NCBI RefSeq assembly: GCF_024347475.1
Contig: NZ_AP025489.1
Location: 248,001 to 312,000, forward strand
From: Vibrio fortis
GTDB lineage: Bacteria; Pseudomonadota; Gammaproteobacteria; Enterobacterales; Vibrionaceae
DNA: 64,000 bases
Direction of reading: 5' to 3'
A model generated the notes under the pieces. That model saw only the letters and a list, made by a program, of their open reading frames with translations, searched no databases and had not been told where the DNA came from. The position numbers and the translations under genes were made by a program. Numbering within the stretch: the stretch's first letter is position 1; every line of letters begins with the position of its first letter. Of the stretch, positions 54,792 to 62,489 are shown piece by piece.

Positions 54792-54871
54792 CCCACATGT
54801 TCCTGCTTCATAGCTTTCTAGAGCTGACAATATGTATAAAATTAAGTTGCGCCAATTGGTGATCCTCTCAT

Positions 54872-55264
54872 CTACAAAGTTGAAGATGATGTCATCACTT
54901 CTTGAACGGTTTGTTCGTTTTTACTATTTCCACTGAGTTCAGCAATGACTTCACCAGGCGTGACGACACGAGTTAACAAGTGAGTTATGTCTGGGTCTTC
55001 AATTGGTTCAAGAGCATAAATTGGTTTGTTGAGACCCAAAGCATAACCAATATCCATGGCTACACTTTTTCCGACGTAACCACCAAAGTTTAAAATGTAG
55101 GTAATATCGGCTTCTCTAATGCGCTGCAAGCAACCATCAATACCATTAGCTTGAAGAGGTTCAGAGATAGTAGTTTCAATCCCTGCATTGACCAACGTTT
55201 CTCGTATAGCCTGCATCTTTTCTAGATTCTTGAAACTACCAGCAACATAGACAGATTTACTCAT
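54872..55264 (-). CDS. Nucleoside 2-deoxyribosyltransferase-like protein
   Basis: 130 residues. YVAGSFKNLEKMQAIRETL at the N-terminus and VGKSVAMDIGYALGLNKPIYAL (with a conserved Asp and Glu-region) fit the small deoxyribosyltransferase fold, whose members move or hydrolyse deoxyribosyl groups and which are related to TIR-like nucleotide hydrolases. Start behind AAGGAAG. True substrate unknown. Confidence 0.75.
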   Translation of the reverse strand: MSKSVYVAGSFKNLEKMQAIRETLVNAGIETTISEPLQANGIDGCLQRIREADITYILNFGGYVGKSVAMDIGYALGLNKPIYALEPIEDPDITHLLTRVVTPGEVIAELSGNSKNEQTVQEVMTSSSTL

Positions 55265-55323
55265 ACAACTTCCTTACTTTTGCGTAAATTTTGATGTAAA
55301 CACTAACGCCGCGTTATGTGGCT

Positions 55324-55659
55324 TTATAGTTGCACGTTTGGAAATAGTACCCAAATTATTATGCTGACTACGGCTAAAAAAAGTGCAAAACCTATAATAT
55401 TAATCAGCCTCTGAACCGACACACTTTTATTTTGATAGTTAGGGTAAAGATTCCCTAAAGCAAAGCTATTAAGAAAACCTGCTATGGACATTTTCCCTAT
55501 CCATACCAGCAGGCTGTTATCATGAGTACGTAACATGAAAATTTGTTTAATCGTTTGACCAGTTTCAAAAGCTTCATATACCCAAATCAGTCCGAAAAGA
55601 ACTGGAGGTGTAATTAAAAAGAAAATTGGCGCTTTAAATTTCATTCTCTCCAACCACAT
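55324..55659 (-). CDS. Small three-span membrane protein
   Basis: 111 residues, spans near 10-28, 50-70 and 88-107. GAGG lies five to six bases before the ATG. The insertion sequence begins about 18 bases upstream of the start, so its native promoter has probably been displaced. No family recognised. Confidence 0.55.
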   Translation of the reverse strand: MWLERMKFKAPIFFLITPPVLFGLIWVYEAFETGQTIKQIFMLRTHDNSLLVWIGKMSIAGFLNSFALGNLYPNYQNKSVSVQRLINIIGFALFLAVVSIIIWVLFPNVQL

Positions 55660-55696
55660 TAGGTCCTCTTAAATTGCTTGTATGGATAATAAGCGC

Positions 55697-55885
55697 TCCA
55701 ATCGGGTAAGGTGAGACCCAGACTTTAGCTGCAACTAAAGTTCTTCTATCTGGTAGTTCGATTAAATGCTGGTTCCTCTATCGAGAGACCGATAACAAGT
55801 ACGAACGCCAGATAGAACTCCAAGCACCACACTCGAATAGTCTTCTGGGTCTCGAGCCCGCATTTGCAAGCAAGAGTTAGCTTAT
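55697..55885 (+). ncRNA. Candidate bridge RNA of the IS110 element
   Basis: Between the -10-like GATAAT and the transposase ATG. Folding elements: hairpin ACTTTAG / CTAAAGT (55722-55741); 10-bp stem TTCTATCTGG (55744-55753) / CCAGATAGAA (55808-55817) with inner GTTCG / CGAAC; and a 10-bp pairing GAGACCCAGA (55713) / TCTGGGTCTC (55844). Guide-like matches: TTAAATGCT (55762-55770) to the left target TTAAATTGCT; ATAACAAG (55792-55799) complementary to right target CTTGTTAT; ATAGTCT (55837-55843) identical to the right end of the element. The exact RNA ends are not known. Confidence 0.65.
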
Positions 55886-55886
55886 T

Positions 55887-56843
55887 ATGAATACAAACAC
55901 ACTTCAAAACATTAATGTCGGCGTTGATACTGGCAAGTCACAATTAGACATTTATATTCGTCCTCTCGATATTTACTTCACCGTTCCCAATAATGAAAAA
56001 GGCATCAAGGAAGCAATTAGGACTATTACTAAACATAGACCTAGACGCGTTGTCATCGAAGCTACAGGCCGACTGGAAATGCCTTTCATATTCGCCTGTG
56101 ATAAAGCGAAGTTACCCTATGTTATTGCGAACCCATTGCACGTTAAAAGATTTGCAGGAGCTATTGGGCGTCGAGCAAAAAATGACCGTCTAGATGCCGC
56201 TCTTATTGCCCATTTTGGTGAAGCTATACAACCTAAACTGACACAACTAAAGAGCGAAAACATACGACTAATGAGTGACTTAGTTACAAGACGTAATCAG
56301 TTACTGTCAATGCAAACAATGGAGAAAAACCGACAACAGATTTTACCTCAGAGCCTAGCATCCTCAATTAAACCAATCTTAACTGCCCTCAAAAATCAAA
56401 TCGCCAAAGTTGAAGAAAAGATATCAAAACTCATCGATACCTGCCCTGAATACCAAGCTAAAAATGAGATACTACAAAGCATGCCAGGGATAGGGAAAAT
56501 AGCATCAGCCTCAATCATCAGTAATGTTCCTGAACTCGGTTTTATCACCAATAAACAAGCCTCTTCTCTTATAGGCGTCGCTCCAATAACCAGAGAAAGT
56601 GGACGTCTCAAAGGCAAGCGGATGATCCAAGGTGGTCGTGCTCAAGTTCGCACAGTTTTATACATGGCAATGATGTCTGCCATCCAATGTAACCCTGTTT
56701 TTAAGGCGACTTATGAACGATTACTTGCGGCAGGAAAACCCAAAAAAGTAGCTATAGTTGCCTGCATGAGAAAGATGGTTGTGATCTTAAATTCGATGCT
56801 AAGAGATGGTGTTATGTGGGATAAGGATAGCGCCAAAAATTAA
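55887..56843 (+). CDS. IS110-family transposase (DEDD recombinase)
   Basis: 318 residues. The N-terminal RuvC-like domain carries D14 (VGVDTGKS), E58 (VIEATGR), D100 and D103 (KNDRLDAALIAHFG). The C-terminal transposase_20 domain carries the helix-hairpin SMPGIGKIASASIIS and ITRESGRLKGKR with a candidate catalytic S238. The gene is intact. These enzymes act with a bridge RNA encoded beside them. Confidence 0.95.
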   Translation: MNTNTLQNINVGVDTGKSQLDIYIRPLDIYFTVPNNEKGIKEAIRTITKHRPRRVVIEATGRLEMPFIFACDKAKLPYVIANPLHVKRFAGAIGRRAKNDRLDAALIAHFGEAIQPKLTQLKSENIRLMSDLVTRRNQLLSMQTMEKNRQQILPQSLASSIKPILTALKNQIAKVEEKISKLIDTCPEYQAKNEILQSMPGIGKIASASIISNVPELGFITNKQASSLIGVAPITRESGRLKGKRMIQGGRAQVRTVLYMAMMSAIQCNPVFKATYERLLAAGKPKKVAIVACMRKMVVILNSMLRDGVMWDKDSAKN

Positions 56844-57013
56844 CTATTGACGCCATAGTCTCTTGTTATGTGAAAATTTATCTCGTACCTACAACTTTTT
56901 AATGTGAACAAATACCATTTTTTTGCCAACCTTAGTCATTGAAAAACATAGAAAGCCACCTCAAAAAGCATGCATAAAACGCTTGTATATCAGATAGTTA
57001 GGAAAATACTCTA

Positions 57014-57042
57014 TTGAAAGACACCAAACCATTCGATATGAT
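57014..57042 (+). promoter_or_regulatory. Consensus-like promoter of a small transcription unit
   Basis: -35 TTGAAA (57014-57019), 17-base spacer, -10 TATGAT (57037-57042). It points toward the hairpin and short ORF at 57058-57202. Confidence 0.6.
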
Positions 57043-57057
57043 AAGCGCCAGAAACAA

Positions 57058-57101
57058 AAAAGCCACTAATGTGAACTAGTTACGTCAGCATTAGTGGCTT
57101 C
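57058..57101 (+). other. 5' hairpin before the small ORF (possible attenuator/terminator)
   Basis: AAGCCACTAATG / CATTAGTGGCTT stem with an 18-base loop, lacking a T run after it on the plus strand. On the minus strand six T follow the stem, so it may also be a minus-strand terminator. Confidence 0.6.
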
Positions 57102-57127
57102 TTCACCTACAACAATAGGAGGTCATA

Positions 57128-57202
57128 TTGCTAAACGATTTAATCGAAGTCGCAATTTGCTTACTAACGCTAGTTAGTATCACTTTAAAATATCTAGGCT
57201 GA
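57128..57202 (+). CDS. 24-residue hydrophobic peptide, possible type I toxin
   Basis: TTG start with a perfect AGGAGG five bases upstream opens a 24-codon frame encoding LNDLIEVAICLLTLVSITLK and LG, one membrane span with acidic start and Lys near the end. CCTA just upstream can pair with TAGG of the ribosome site, which would hide it. A dedicated promoter and a 5' hairpin precede it. Layout recalls type I toxin mRNAs, but no homology is known to me. Confidence 0.42.
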   Translation: MLNDLIEVAICLLTLVSITLKYLG

Positions 57203-57308
57203 TCGTCGCCAAACAAATAGACTAGATGTTGAGACCTAAGCCATCTTAATTGATGGCTTATCAAAAATACAGAAATGATTTTCAGCTGCATGCACATAAC
57301 AGCTATAT

Positions 57309-57352
57309 TAGACAGAAAAATTCTGCACTTAAATACAGAATTATTCTGTCTA
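57309..57352. repeat. Two 13-bp palindromes forming a long hairpin
   Basis: CAGAAAAATTCTG (57313-57325) and CAGAATTATTCTG (57335-57347) are each near-palindromic, centred 22 bases apart, and together their extended arms (TAGACAGAA ... TTCTGTCTA) form a 16-bp stem with one mismatch. Could be a tandem operator. The surrounding 57203-57556 has no credible gene; a 23-codon ORF near 57388 has no ribosome site. Confidence 0.6.
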
Positions 57353-57556
57353 GTATCTTAGTTGCGTAAACGATACTCCGTTTTTATGAAAACTAACAGT
57401 AACTTAAATGCTATCGCTCTCTGCCTACATCCCCAAATGCGGTTTTTTTCCATATAGTATGAATTGATATGAAAAATCGCCATTCCTTCTTTATGTCCAA
57501 GAATGATTTAGATTAGAAAATCAGGTTCGTGAAGTTATTGATAAGTACGTTCTGAA

Positions 57557-58450
57557 TCAGTCGGTCTCATTGTTCAAGTGCTCGATAAACAGTCGAAGTG
57601 GCATCATCGAACGATACTCCTTTGGGAAATAGATATTCATGCTTGGTAAAGTGACCTGATGCTCTGTTAGAACCTCCACTAGCTCTCCGTTTTCCAAGGC
57701 ATTGGTGCAGTAATCCCGAAATGTATAGGTCAACCCAACTCCTTGAAGCGAAAGATCGATCGTAGCAGGTGATGAGTTCGCAATCATATTACCGCGCACT
57801 TCGACTGGATAAGTGCTTTCTGAACCAGAAAAGCTCCAAGGGGCAAATTGTCCTGAACTTTGGTATCGGTAACGTAAGCAGTTATGGTTCAACAAATCCT
57901 TAGGGGTTCGAGGTTCACCATTTTTCTCAAGATATTCAGGGCTTGCAACGACCGCAGTTTTCAAAGGCTCACTTAATCTTATCGCAACCATGTCCTCAGC
58001 AATCAGCCCACCAAGCCTAAACCCAGCGTGAAACCCGTCACTCAAGATGTCTGACAAAGCATCAGTCATAGACAACTCTATTTCGATCTCTGGATATTTT
58101 TTCTGGAAAGTGGCCAATTTATCCTTAACCAGCAGAAAGTAAGCAAACTCAGGTATCGCAAGTTTGAGGGAACCACGTTCAGCGTGCCCAGCTGTTCGCG
58201 CACTGTATAAGCCTTCGGCTAGCTGCTCAAAGGCTGGCCCGGTACTGCGTGCCAACGCCCGCCCGGCTTCAGTTAGGTTAATCGAGCGCGTTGTCCGAAT
58301 AAATAGCGTTGTCCCGAGCTGCTCTTCTAGTTTTTTTAACTGATGACTAACCGTTGAAGGTTTTACTCCAAGCTCTTGAGCTGCACCACGCAGGCTTTTT
58401 TTACTCGCAATGGCATTAAATACTTCGAGGGTAGATAAAGGTAACTTCAT
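57557..58450 (-). CDS. LysR-family regulator
   Basis: 297 residues. HTH: LEVFNAIASKKSLRGAAQELGVKPSTVSHQLKKLEEQLGTTLFIRTTRSINLTEAG, then the LysR substrate domain. Divergent from the oxidoreductase at 58603, its likely target, with an inverted repeat between them. Confidence 0.93.
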   Translation of the reverse strand: MKLPLSTLEVFNAIASKKSLRGAAQELGVKPSTVSHQLKKLEEQLGTTLFIRTTRSINLTEAGRALARSTGPAFEQLAEGLYSARTAGHAERGSLKLAIPEFAYFLLVKDKLATFQKKYPEIEIELSMTDALSDILSDGFHAGFRLGGLIAEDMVAIRLSEPLKTAVVASPEYLEKNGEPRTPKDLLNHNCLRYRYQSSGQFAPWSFSGSESTYPVEVRGNMIANSSPATIDLSLQGVGLTYTFRDYCTNALENGELVEVLTEHQVTLPSMNIYFPKEYRSMMPLRLFIEHLNNETD

Positions 58451-58529
58451 TGGTAGATTCTATTCACTAGTGAGGTGGATTGTCGGTGTATTGTTTATAT
58501 TAATCGGCCTAATTAACATGAGCAACAAG

Positions 58530-58546
58530 TTAACGAAAAACGTTAA
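58530..58546. promoter_or_regulatory. LysR-type inverted repeat TTAACG-N5-CGTTAA
   Basis: Perfect inverted repeat in the divergent region between the LysR gene and the oxidoreductase, 57 bases before the oxidoreductase start. It has the T-N11-A form of LysR boxes. Confidence 0.6.
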
Positions 58547-58602
58547 TTCTAGTGGTAAACAAGATGACCACTGAAAGGAAACCTAAAATTGAGGCCTGTT
58601 TT

Positions 58603-59175
58603 ATGAACATTCTAGTGTTAACTGCTCATCCCGATCTTTCGACCTCCACTGCTAACAAAAAATGGTTTGAAGCTTTGTCGGAAGTTGACGGGATCATTAC
58701 TCGCGACCTAACCGCTGTTGGAGGCGATGAAATGCGCTTCAATCCGGCTGTTGAGCAGGCGCTTCTTGAGCAGGTTGATCGTGTCGTGTTGCAGTTTCCA
58801 TTCTATTGGTACTCTTCACCACCGATTCTGAAAGCTTGGATCGATCAAGTGTTTCTTTCTGGTTTTGCTTATGGCCCTGGGGGTAACAAACTACATGGCA
58901 AAGAATTGATGCTTGTGGTTTCTACTGGTGGCCCAGCTGAAAGCTATCAGGCTGGCGCACTCAATAGCTTCACCATGGCCGAGTTTCTTACGCCATTCCA
59001 ACAGACAGCGCTCATGGTTGGCATGACTTACCTGCAGCCTTTCGTACTTCATAGTGCTATGAGCAGAGACCAAACTAGGCTCAATGCCAGTATCCCTGAA
59101 TTGATTTCTTGTGTGACAAGCCCTCGACATAAGGCGATCGATACAAGAGCACCGTCAGAATCCGCTTCAGCATAG
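58603..59175 (+). CDS. NAD(P)H oxidoreductase (KefF/MdaB-type flavodoxin fold)
   Basis: 190 residues from the ATG eight bases after GAGG. MNILVLTAHPDLSTSTANKKW, VVLQFPFYWYSSPPILKAWIDQVF and GKELMLVVSTGGPAESY are the FMN/FAD-binding blocks of the quinone reductase-like family. It probably reduces quinones or electrophiles, controlled by the divergent LysR regulator. Confidence 0.9.
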   Translation: MNILVLTAHPDLSTSTANKKWFEALSEVDGIITRDLTAVGGDEMRFNPAVEQALLEQVDRVVLQFPFYWYSSPPILKAWIDQVFLSGFAYGPGGNKLHGKELMLVVSTGGPAESYQAGALNSFTMAEFLTPFQQTALMVGMTYLQPFVLHSAMSRDQTRLNASIPELISCVTSPRHKAIDTRAPSESASA

Positions 59176-59227
59176 AACAATGAAAAGAGTATAGGCATTT
59201 CAAACCTTATGGTGCCTTCATCGAACA

Positions 59228-59253
59228 AAGCCCTTCGCATGATGGAAGGGCTT
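59228..59253. terminator. Hairpin between convergent genes
   Basis: AAGCCCTTC / GAAGGGCTT stem with an 8-base loop; short T-rich flanks. Likely shared terminator. Confidence 0.65.
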
Positions 59254-59274
59254 CTTAGTGACAATCTCGGAGTT

Positions 59275-62064
59275 TTAGTTGCCTAACAAGGCGGTACAAT
59301 CTAGCTCTTGGGTTTGTGTATCGGAGTTCGGTACAAGCCTCACTCTACCAAGATCAAACTCTACGCTCTGCTCGCTAAATATCAAAAACGGTGTGCTCAT
59401 TCTTTGAAACGACATGCCAGCTTGTTCGAAGCACTTCAGTGGTACTTTTATGGTGGTCCACTTCTCTGAAGGGGGAGGCAGTATCCGGTTGATCTGCAAT
59501 TCACCAATACATGGCCACTCACAGTGAGTCGCTAGTGTCATGCTCGCTGGAGCGATGGTTTTCATTCGAATATCAAACTCTAGCGTTGAGTCTGCGTTAG
59601 CGTATCGACTGTAGTCCGCCCCTTTTTTATCCGGCGTCTGCATATACAGTTGAGCTGCAGATTGTTCTTTGTACGCATCATCAGAACCGAAGAACTTCAC
59701 ATTGAGTGCAGATTGCTGCATCCCGTTGTAGTTGATGCCTGTTGTTGTGAGAGAGCCAATAGATGTTGTGCCTTTGCCAACGGCAAGCGCTTCCCAATTG
59801 TTTGTCGCGCCCGAAAGTCTGGCAGTAAATTCACCCTTGGCTTCTTTTCCAAAGATTTCGAGTGGTGTTTTAGCTACGCCATTGTCGGGTTCTGACATAC
59901 CACAGCCGTAATCTCTAGGATCCAATGGAATGGCATTAAGGTCTTCATATCTAGCACGGATGGTGTTGATGTTGTTATAGCTCAGCCCATAACCGTAAGG
60001 GAACAGTGGTTGGTGTTCGCCATTAATATCTTGTTCGATGAGCTCGCCAGTGAGTCCATCAACAGGAGTTTTATAGTTCGCGATGTTTGGGGCAGGGCGG
60101 TTGATGGTTGTCGAGCATTTTTTTGCACCCCACGAGTAGCTTAGTTTGCCTTTGAAATCCTGTCCGGATTTCGCAAAGAGTACATCTGTGATTCCTCGTG
60201 CTTCTGTACCAGGTAGCCATGCCGCGACAAATGCGTCAGATAGGTTGATCTCTTCGTTTACGTAAAGCGGTCGACCTGAATAGAAGATCGTGATGACCTT
60301 GTAGCCTTGCTCTTTTAGAGTGCGGATCGTGTCTAGGTCTTTCTTGTAAGACGGTTTTAATTTAGAAAACTCTAGTGTTTGAGTTCGACTGATGTCACCA
60401 AACATTTCAGCATATGGGTCCTCGCCTATGACAACGACAGCCGTGGTGTCTTGAGGGTTTGCTTTTGAAATGTCAGTCACTATATTTTCGTTTCCAGCTT
60501 CTGCACGCATTGCCATCAACAAGGTTTGCGCGTTAGGAAAGTCTTGCTCTATGGTGTTTCCATCACCTTGCCAAGAAAGGGACCAGCCTCCTGTTTGTTT
60601 CGTAATGTCATTCGCCGCAGAGCCTACGACCAAAAAGCGCGATGTTGGGGACAGTGGCAGCGCATTGTTATCATTCTTTAACAGCACTAAAGATTCGGAG
60701 ACGGCTTGGCGAGCAAGAGCAACGTGTTCTGGCGCACTCAGCACTTCTTGCTTTCCTGCTAGTGAGCGTAAAGAGGGCATCGGTTTATTCCACAAGTTGG
60801 CTCTCATTTTTACGCGAAGGATTCTCGTCACGGCGTCATCAATTCGAGACATTGGAATGATACCGGAATGGACTTGAGCTATGACATTTTCATAGAATGC
60901 TTGCCAGTCTTCACGAGCTGTGATCATGAAAACATCGTTGCCCGCTAAGACCGCCTGCGGACAGTTGGCCGCAGTACAGCCGTTAATCTCACCTTGTCCA
61001 TTCCAATCGGTAACGACAATTCCGTCAAAGTTCATTTTCCCTTTCAGTACGTCTGTTATCAGGTACTCAGAGCCGTGAATCTTCTGGTTATTCATATAGG
61101 GTAGATCTGGCGTTGCCGCTTTTTTGGTGCTCATTGGATCATAGTTTCTTGGGTTCCACCAAGAGTTGAATGATGACATAACAACTTGAGCACCGGCATC
61201 TAGGCCTCCGACGTAGCCCATCGCATGGATATTGCGAAGATACTCTTCTGTGTAACGGTTCTCTCCATGGTCAACCCCATTCAGTGTGCCGCCATCACCA
61301 ATCCAGTGTTTTACGTTAGAGATAACATGAGTATCGCCTTTCAAACCACTTTCGCCGCCTTGAATACCTGTAACCATGCGTTTGGCATACTGATAAACCA
61401 CTTCTGGGTCTTCAGAATACCCTTCGTATACACGCCCCCAGCGATAATCTCTCGGGGTGGCAACGGTAGGAGCAAAGGTCCAATCTAAACCAGTCGCCGC
61501 GACTTCTCTTGCCGTTGCTACTCCTATTTTCTCTATTAAATCGGGGTTACGTGTTGCACCTAAGCCGACGTTGTGTGGATAAAGCGTTGCGCCAAATACG
61601 TTATTGTGGCCGTGTACCGCATCGGTTGCCCACATAAAGGGAATTCGAAATCCTCTGCCTTCATAACTCTGTTCGAGCGCCAGCCAAAACTTGTCAGCTT
61701 CATTTGCCCATTGCTTTGCTGATGCATATTTGTTGTCGTCTGGGAAACCACCACCGCCATTTAAGATAGAGCCAAGCTTGTACTCTTTCGCTTCGGTTGG
61801 CGTGACTTCTCGAAGGTCTGGTTGAATCATTTGTCCGACTTTCTCTTCAAGCGTCATCAAAGACAAGATTCTTGTGATTTCAGCTTCAATAAGGGGATCT
61901 TTTGAAATGATAGTTTTTGTTGGTTTCCAATCATCTAAGTAGGGCAAGGAGTCGGCAGCGTTGAGTTCAGGGGATGAAACAAAAGCTTGCTCGGAACTTT
62001 GGCAACCGAACATAAAGCTCATGGAGACACATAAGCTCAGAATTGATTTTCGATAGATAAACAC
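59275..62064 (-). CDS. GH3 exo-beta-glucan glucohydrolase lipoprotein
   Basis: 929 residues from a GTG with AGGAG seven bases upstream; the 62100 and 62082 ATGs have none. Lipobox FMFGC (C21). Canonical GH3 order: barrel with KVGQMIQPD, WATDAVHGHNN and nucleophile D353 in IVVTDWNGQGE, then the sandwich domain (SLVLLKNDNNALPL), then a C-terminal jelly roll (residues about 700-925) as in 1,3/1,4-beta-glucan glucohydrolases. It should release glucose from laminarin or mixed-linkage oligomers in the periplasm or at the surface. Confidence 0.93.
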   Translation of the reverse strand: MFIYRKSILSLCVSMSFMFGCQSSEQAFVSSPELNAADSLPYLDDWKPTKTIISKDPLIEAEITRILSLMTLEEKVGQMIQPDLREVTPTEAKEYKLGSILNGGGGFPDDNKYASAKQWANEADKFWLALEQSYEGRGFRIPFMWATDAVHGHNNVFGATLYPHNVGLGATRNPDLIEKIGVATAREVAATGLDWTFAPTVATPRDYRWGRVYEGYSEDPEVVYQYAKRMVTGIQGGESGLKGDTHVISNVKHWIGDGGTLNGVDHGENRYTEEYLRNIHAMGYVGGLDAGAQVVMSSFNSWWNPRNYDPMSTKKAATPDLPYMNNQKIHGSEYLITDVLKGKMNFDGIVVTDWNGQGEINGCTAANCPQAVLAGNDVFMITAREDWQAFYENVIAQVHSGIIPMSRIDDAVTRILRVKMRANLWNKPMPSLRSLAGKQEVLSAPEHVALARQAVSESLVLLKNDNNALPLSPTSRFLVVGSAANDITKQTGGWSLSWQGDGNTIEQDFPNAQTLLMAMRAEAGNENIVTDISKANPQDTTAVVVIGEDPYAEMFGDISRTQTLEFSKLKPSYKKDLDTIRTLKEQGYKVITIFYSGRPLYVNEEINLSDAFVAAWLPGTEARGITDVLFAKSGQDFKGKLSYSWGAKKCSTTINRPAPNIANYKTPVDGLTGELIEQDINGEHQPLFPYGYGLSYNNINTIRARYEDLNAIPLDPRDYGCGMSEPDNGVAKTPLEIFGKEAKGEFTARLSGATNNWEALAVGKGTTSIGSLTTTGINYNGMQQSALNVKFFGSDDAYKEQSAAQLYMQTPDKKGADYSRYANADSTLEFDIRMKTIAPASMTLATHCEWPCIGELQINRILPPPSEKWTTIKVPLKCFEQAGMSFQRMSTPFLIFSEQSVEFDLGRVRLVPNSDTQTQELDCTALLGN

Positions 62065-62124
62065 GTAATAACTCCTGTACATCGCAAGGCGATACAGCAT
62101 TTATAGGGAGGTACAATTTAGAAA

Positions 62125-62155
62125 CCATTGGCTATATCAGTGAATTAGCCAATGG
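62125..62155 (-). terminator. Hairpin after the 56-residue ORF
   Basis: CCATTGGCTA / TAGCCAATGG stem with an 11-base loop, TTTC following on the minus strand; weak terminator. Confidence 0.5.
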
Positions 62156-62207
62156 TGAGAGAGATATAAACCGAGTAAGAGAGCGGGGTGGCTCTATTAG
62201 GCTTTAA

Positions 62208-62378
62208 TTAAAAGTAATATTTGTTGTAGTCACGAGCGCGAAGTACACCTGCAGTTACTTTGAATGGCAGGCCGGCTGGCACGACTAATGAACGTTTTTT
62301 ATAGCGAACTAAATCTTCTAGAGATTTGGCGTAAGCGTATTTATTTGCAAGATCTTTCCAGTAATTGTCAAAACTCAT
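62208..62378 (-). CDS. 56-residue protein between two glucan genes
   Basis: ATG with AAGGTG six bases upstream opens a 56-codon frame (MSFDNYWKDLANKYAYAK to ARDYNKYYF), rich in Tyr, Lys and Asp, without signal peptide or membrane span. It lies on the same strand as the CBM gene and the GH3 lipoprotein, with hairpins before and after. I know no family. Its codon use resembles its neighbours. Confidence 0.5.
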   Translation of the reverse strand: MSFDNYWKDLANKYAYAKSLEDLVRYKKRSLVVPAGLPFKVTAGVLRARDYNKYYF

Positions 62379-62441
62379 TGTCATCACCTTTATATGAGAG
62401 TGCTCTTAAATAGCCCTAATGTCTGAATGTTTTGTTTCAAT

Positions 62442-62471
62442 CAGTGAGAGTGCAGTTACTCACTCTCACTG
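62442..62471 (-). terminator. Hairpin after the CBM protein gene
   Basis: CAGTGAGAGTG / CACTCTCACTG perfect 11-bp stem with an 8-base loop, 19 bases after the stop codon. No T run. Confidence 0.6.
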
Positions 62472-62489
62472 CCGAAGTGGTCGAAGGAA

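Larger units (their letters stand above)
55677..56861 (+). mobile_element. IS110-family insertion sequence with inferred ends
   Basis: Ends are inferred, not seen as inverted repeats (the family has none). The pentamer CTTGT occurs at 55677 and 56862. Joining 56861 to 55677 would bring TTGACG (56847-56852) 17 bases from GATAAT (55685-55690), making a junction promoter as known for IS110-type circles. Segments of the upstream RNA region match the flanks at these points. The element contains one transposase gene and a structured 5' non-coding region. Confidence 0.68.

Noticed and set aside
55887..56843. IS1111-type assignment with subterminal inverted repeats
   Set aside because: No such repeats were seen. 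The structured non-coding region is on the 5' side, which fits the IS110 group.
57388..57459. 23-codon ORF starting ATGAAAACTAAC
   Set aside because: No ribosome site and no hydrophobic or domain character.
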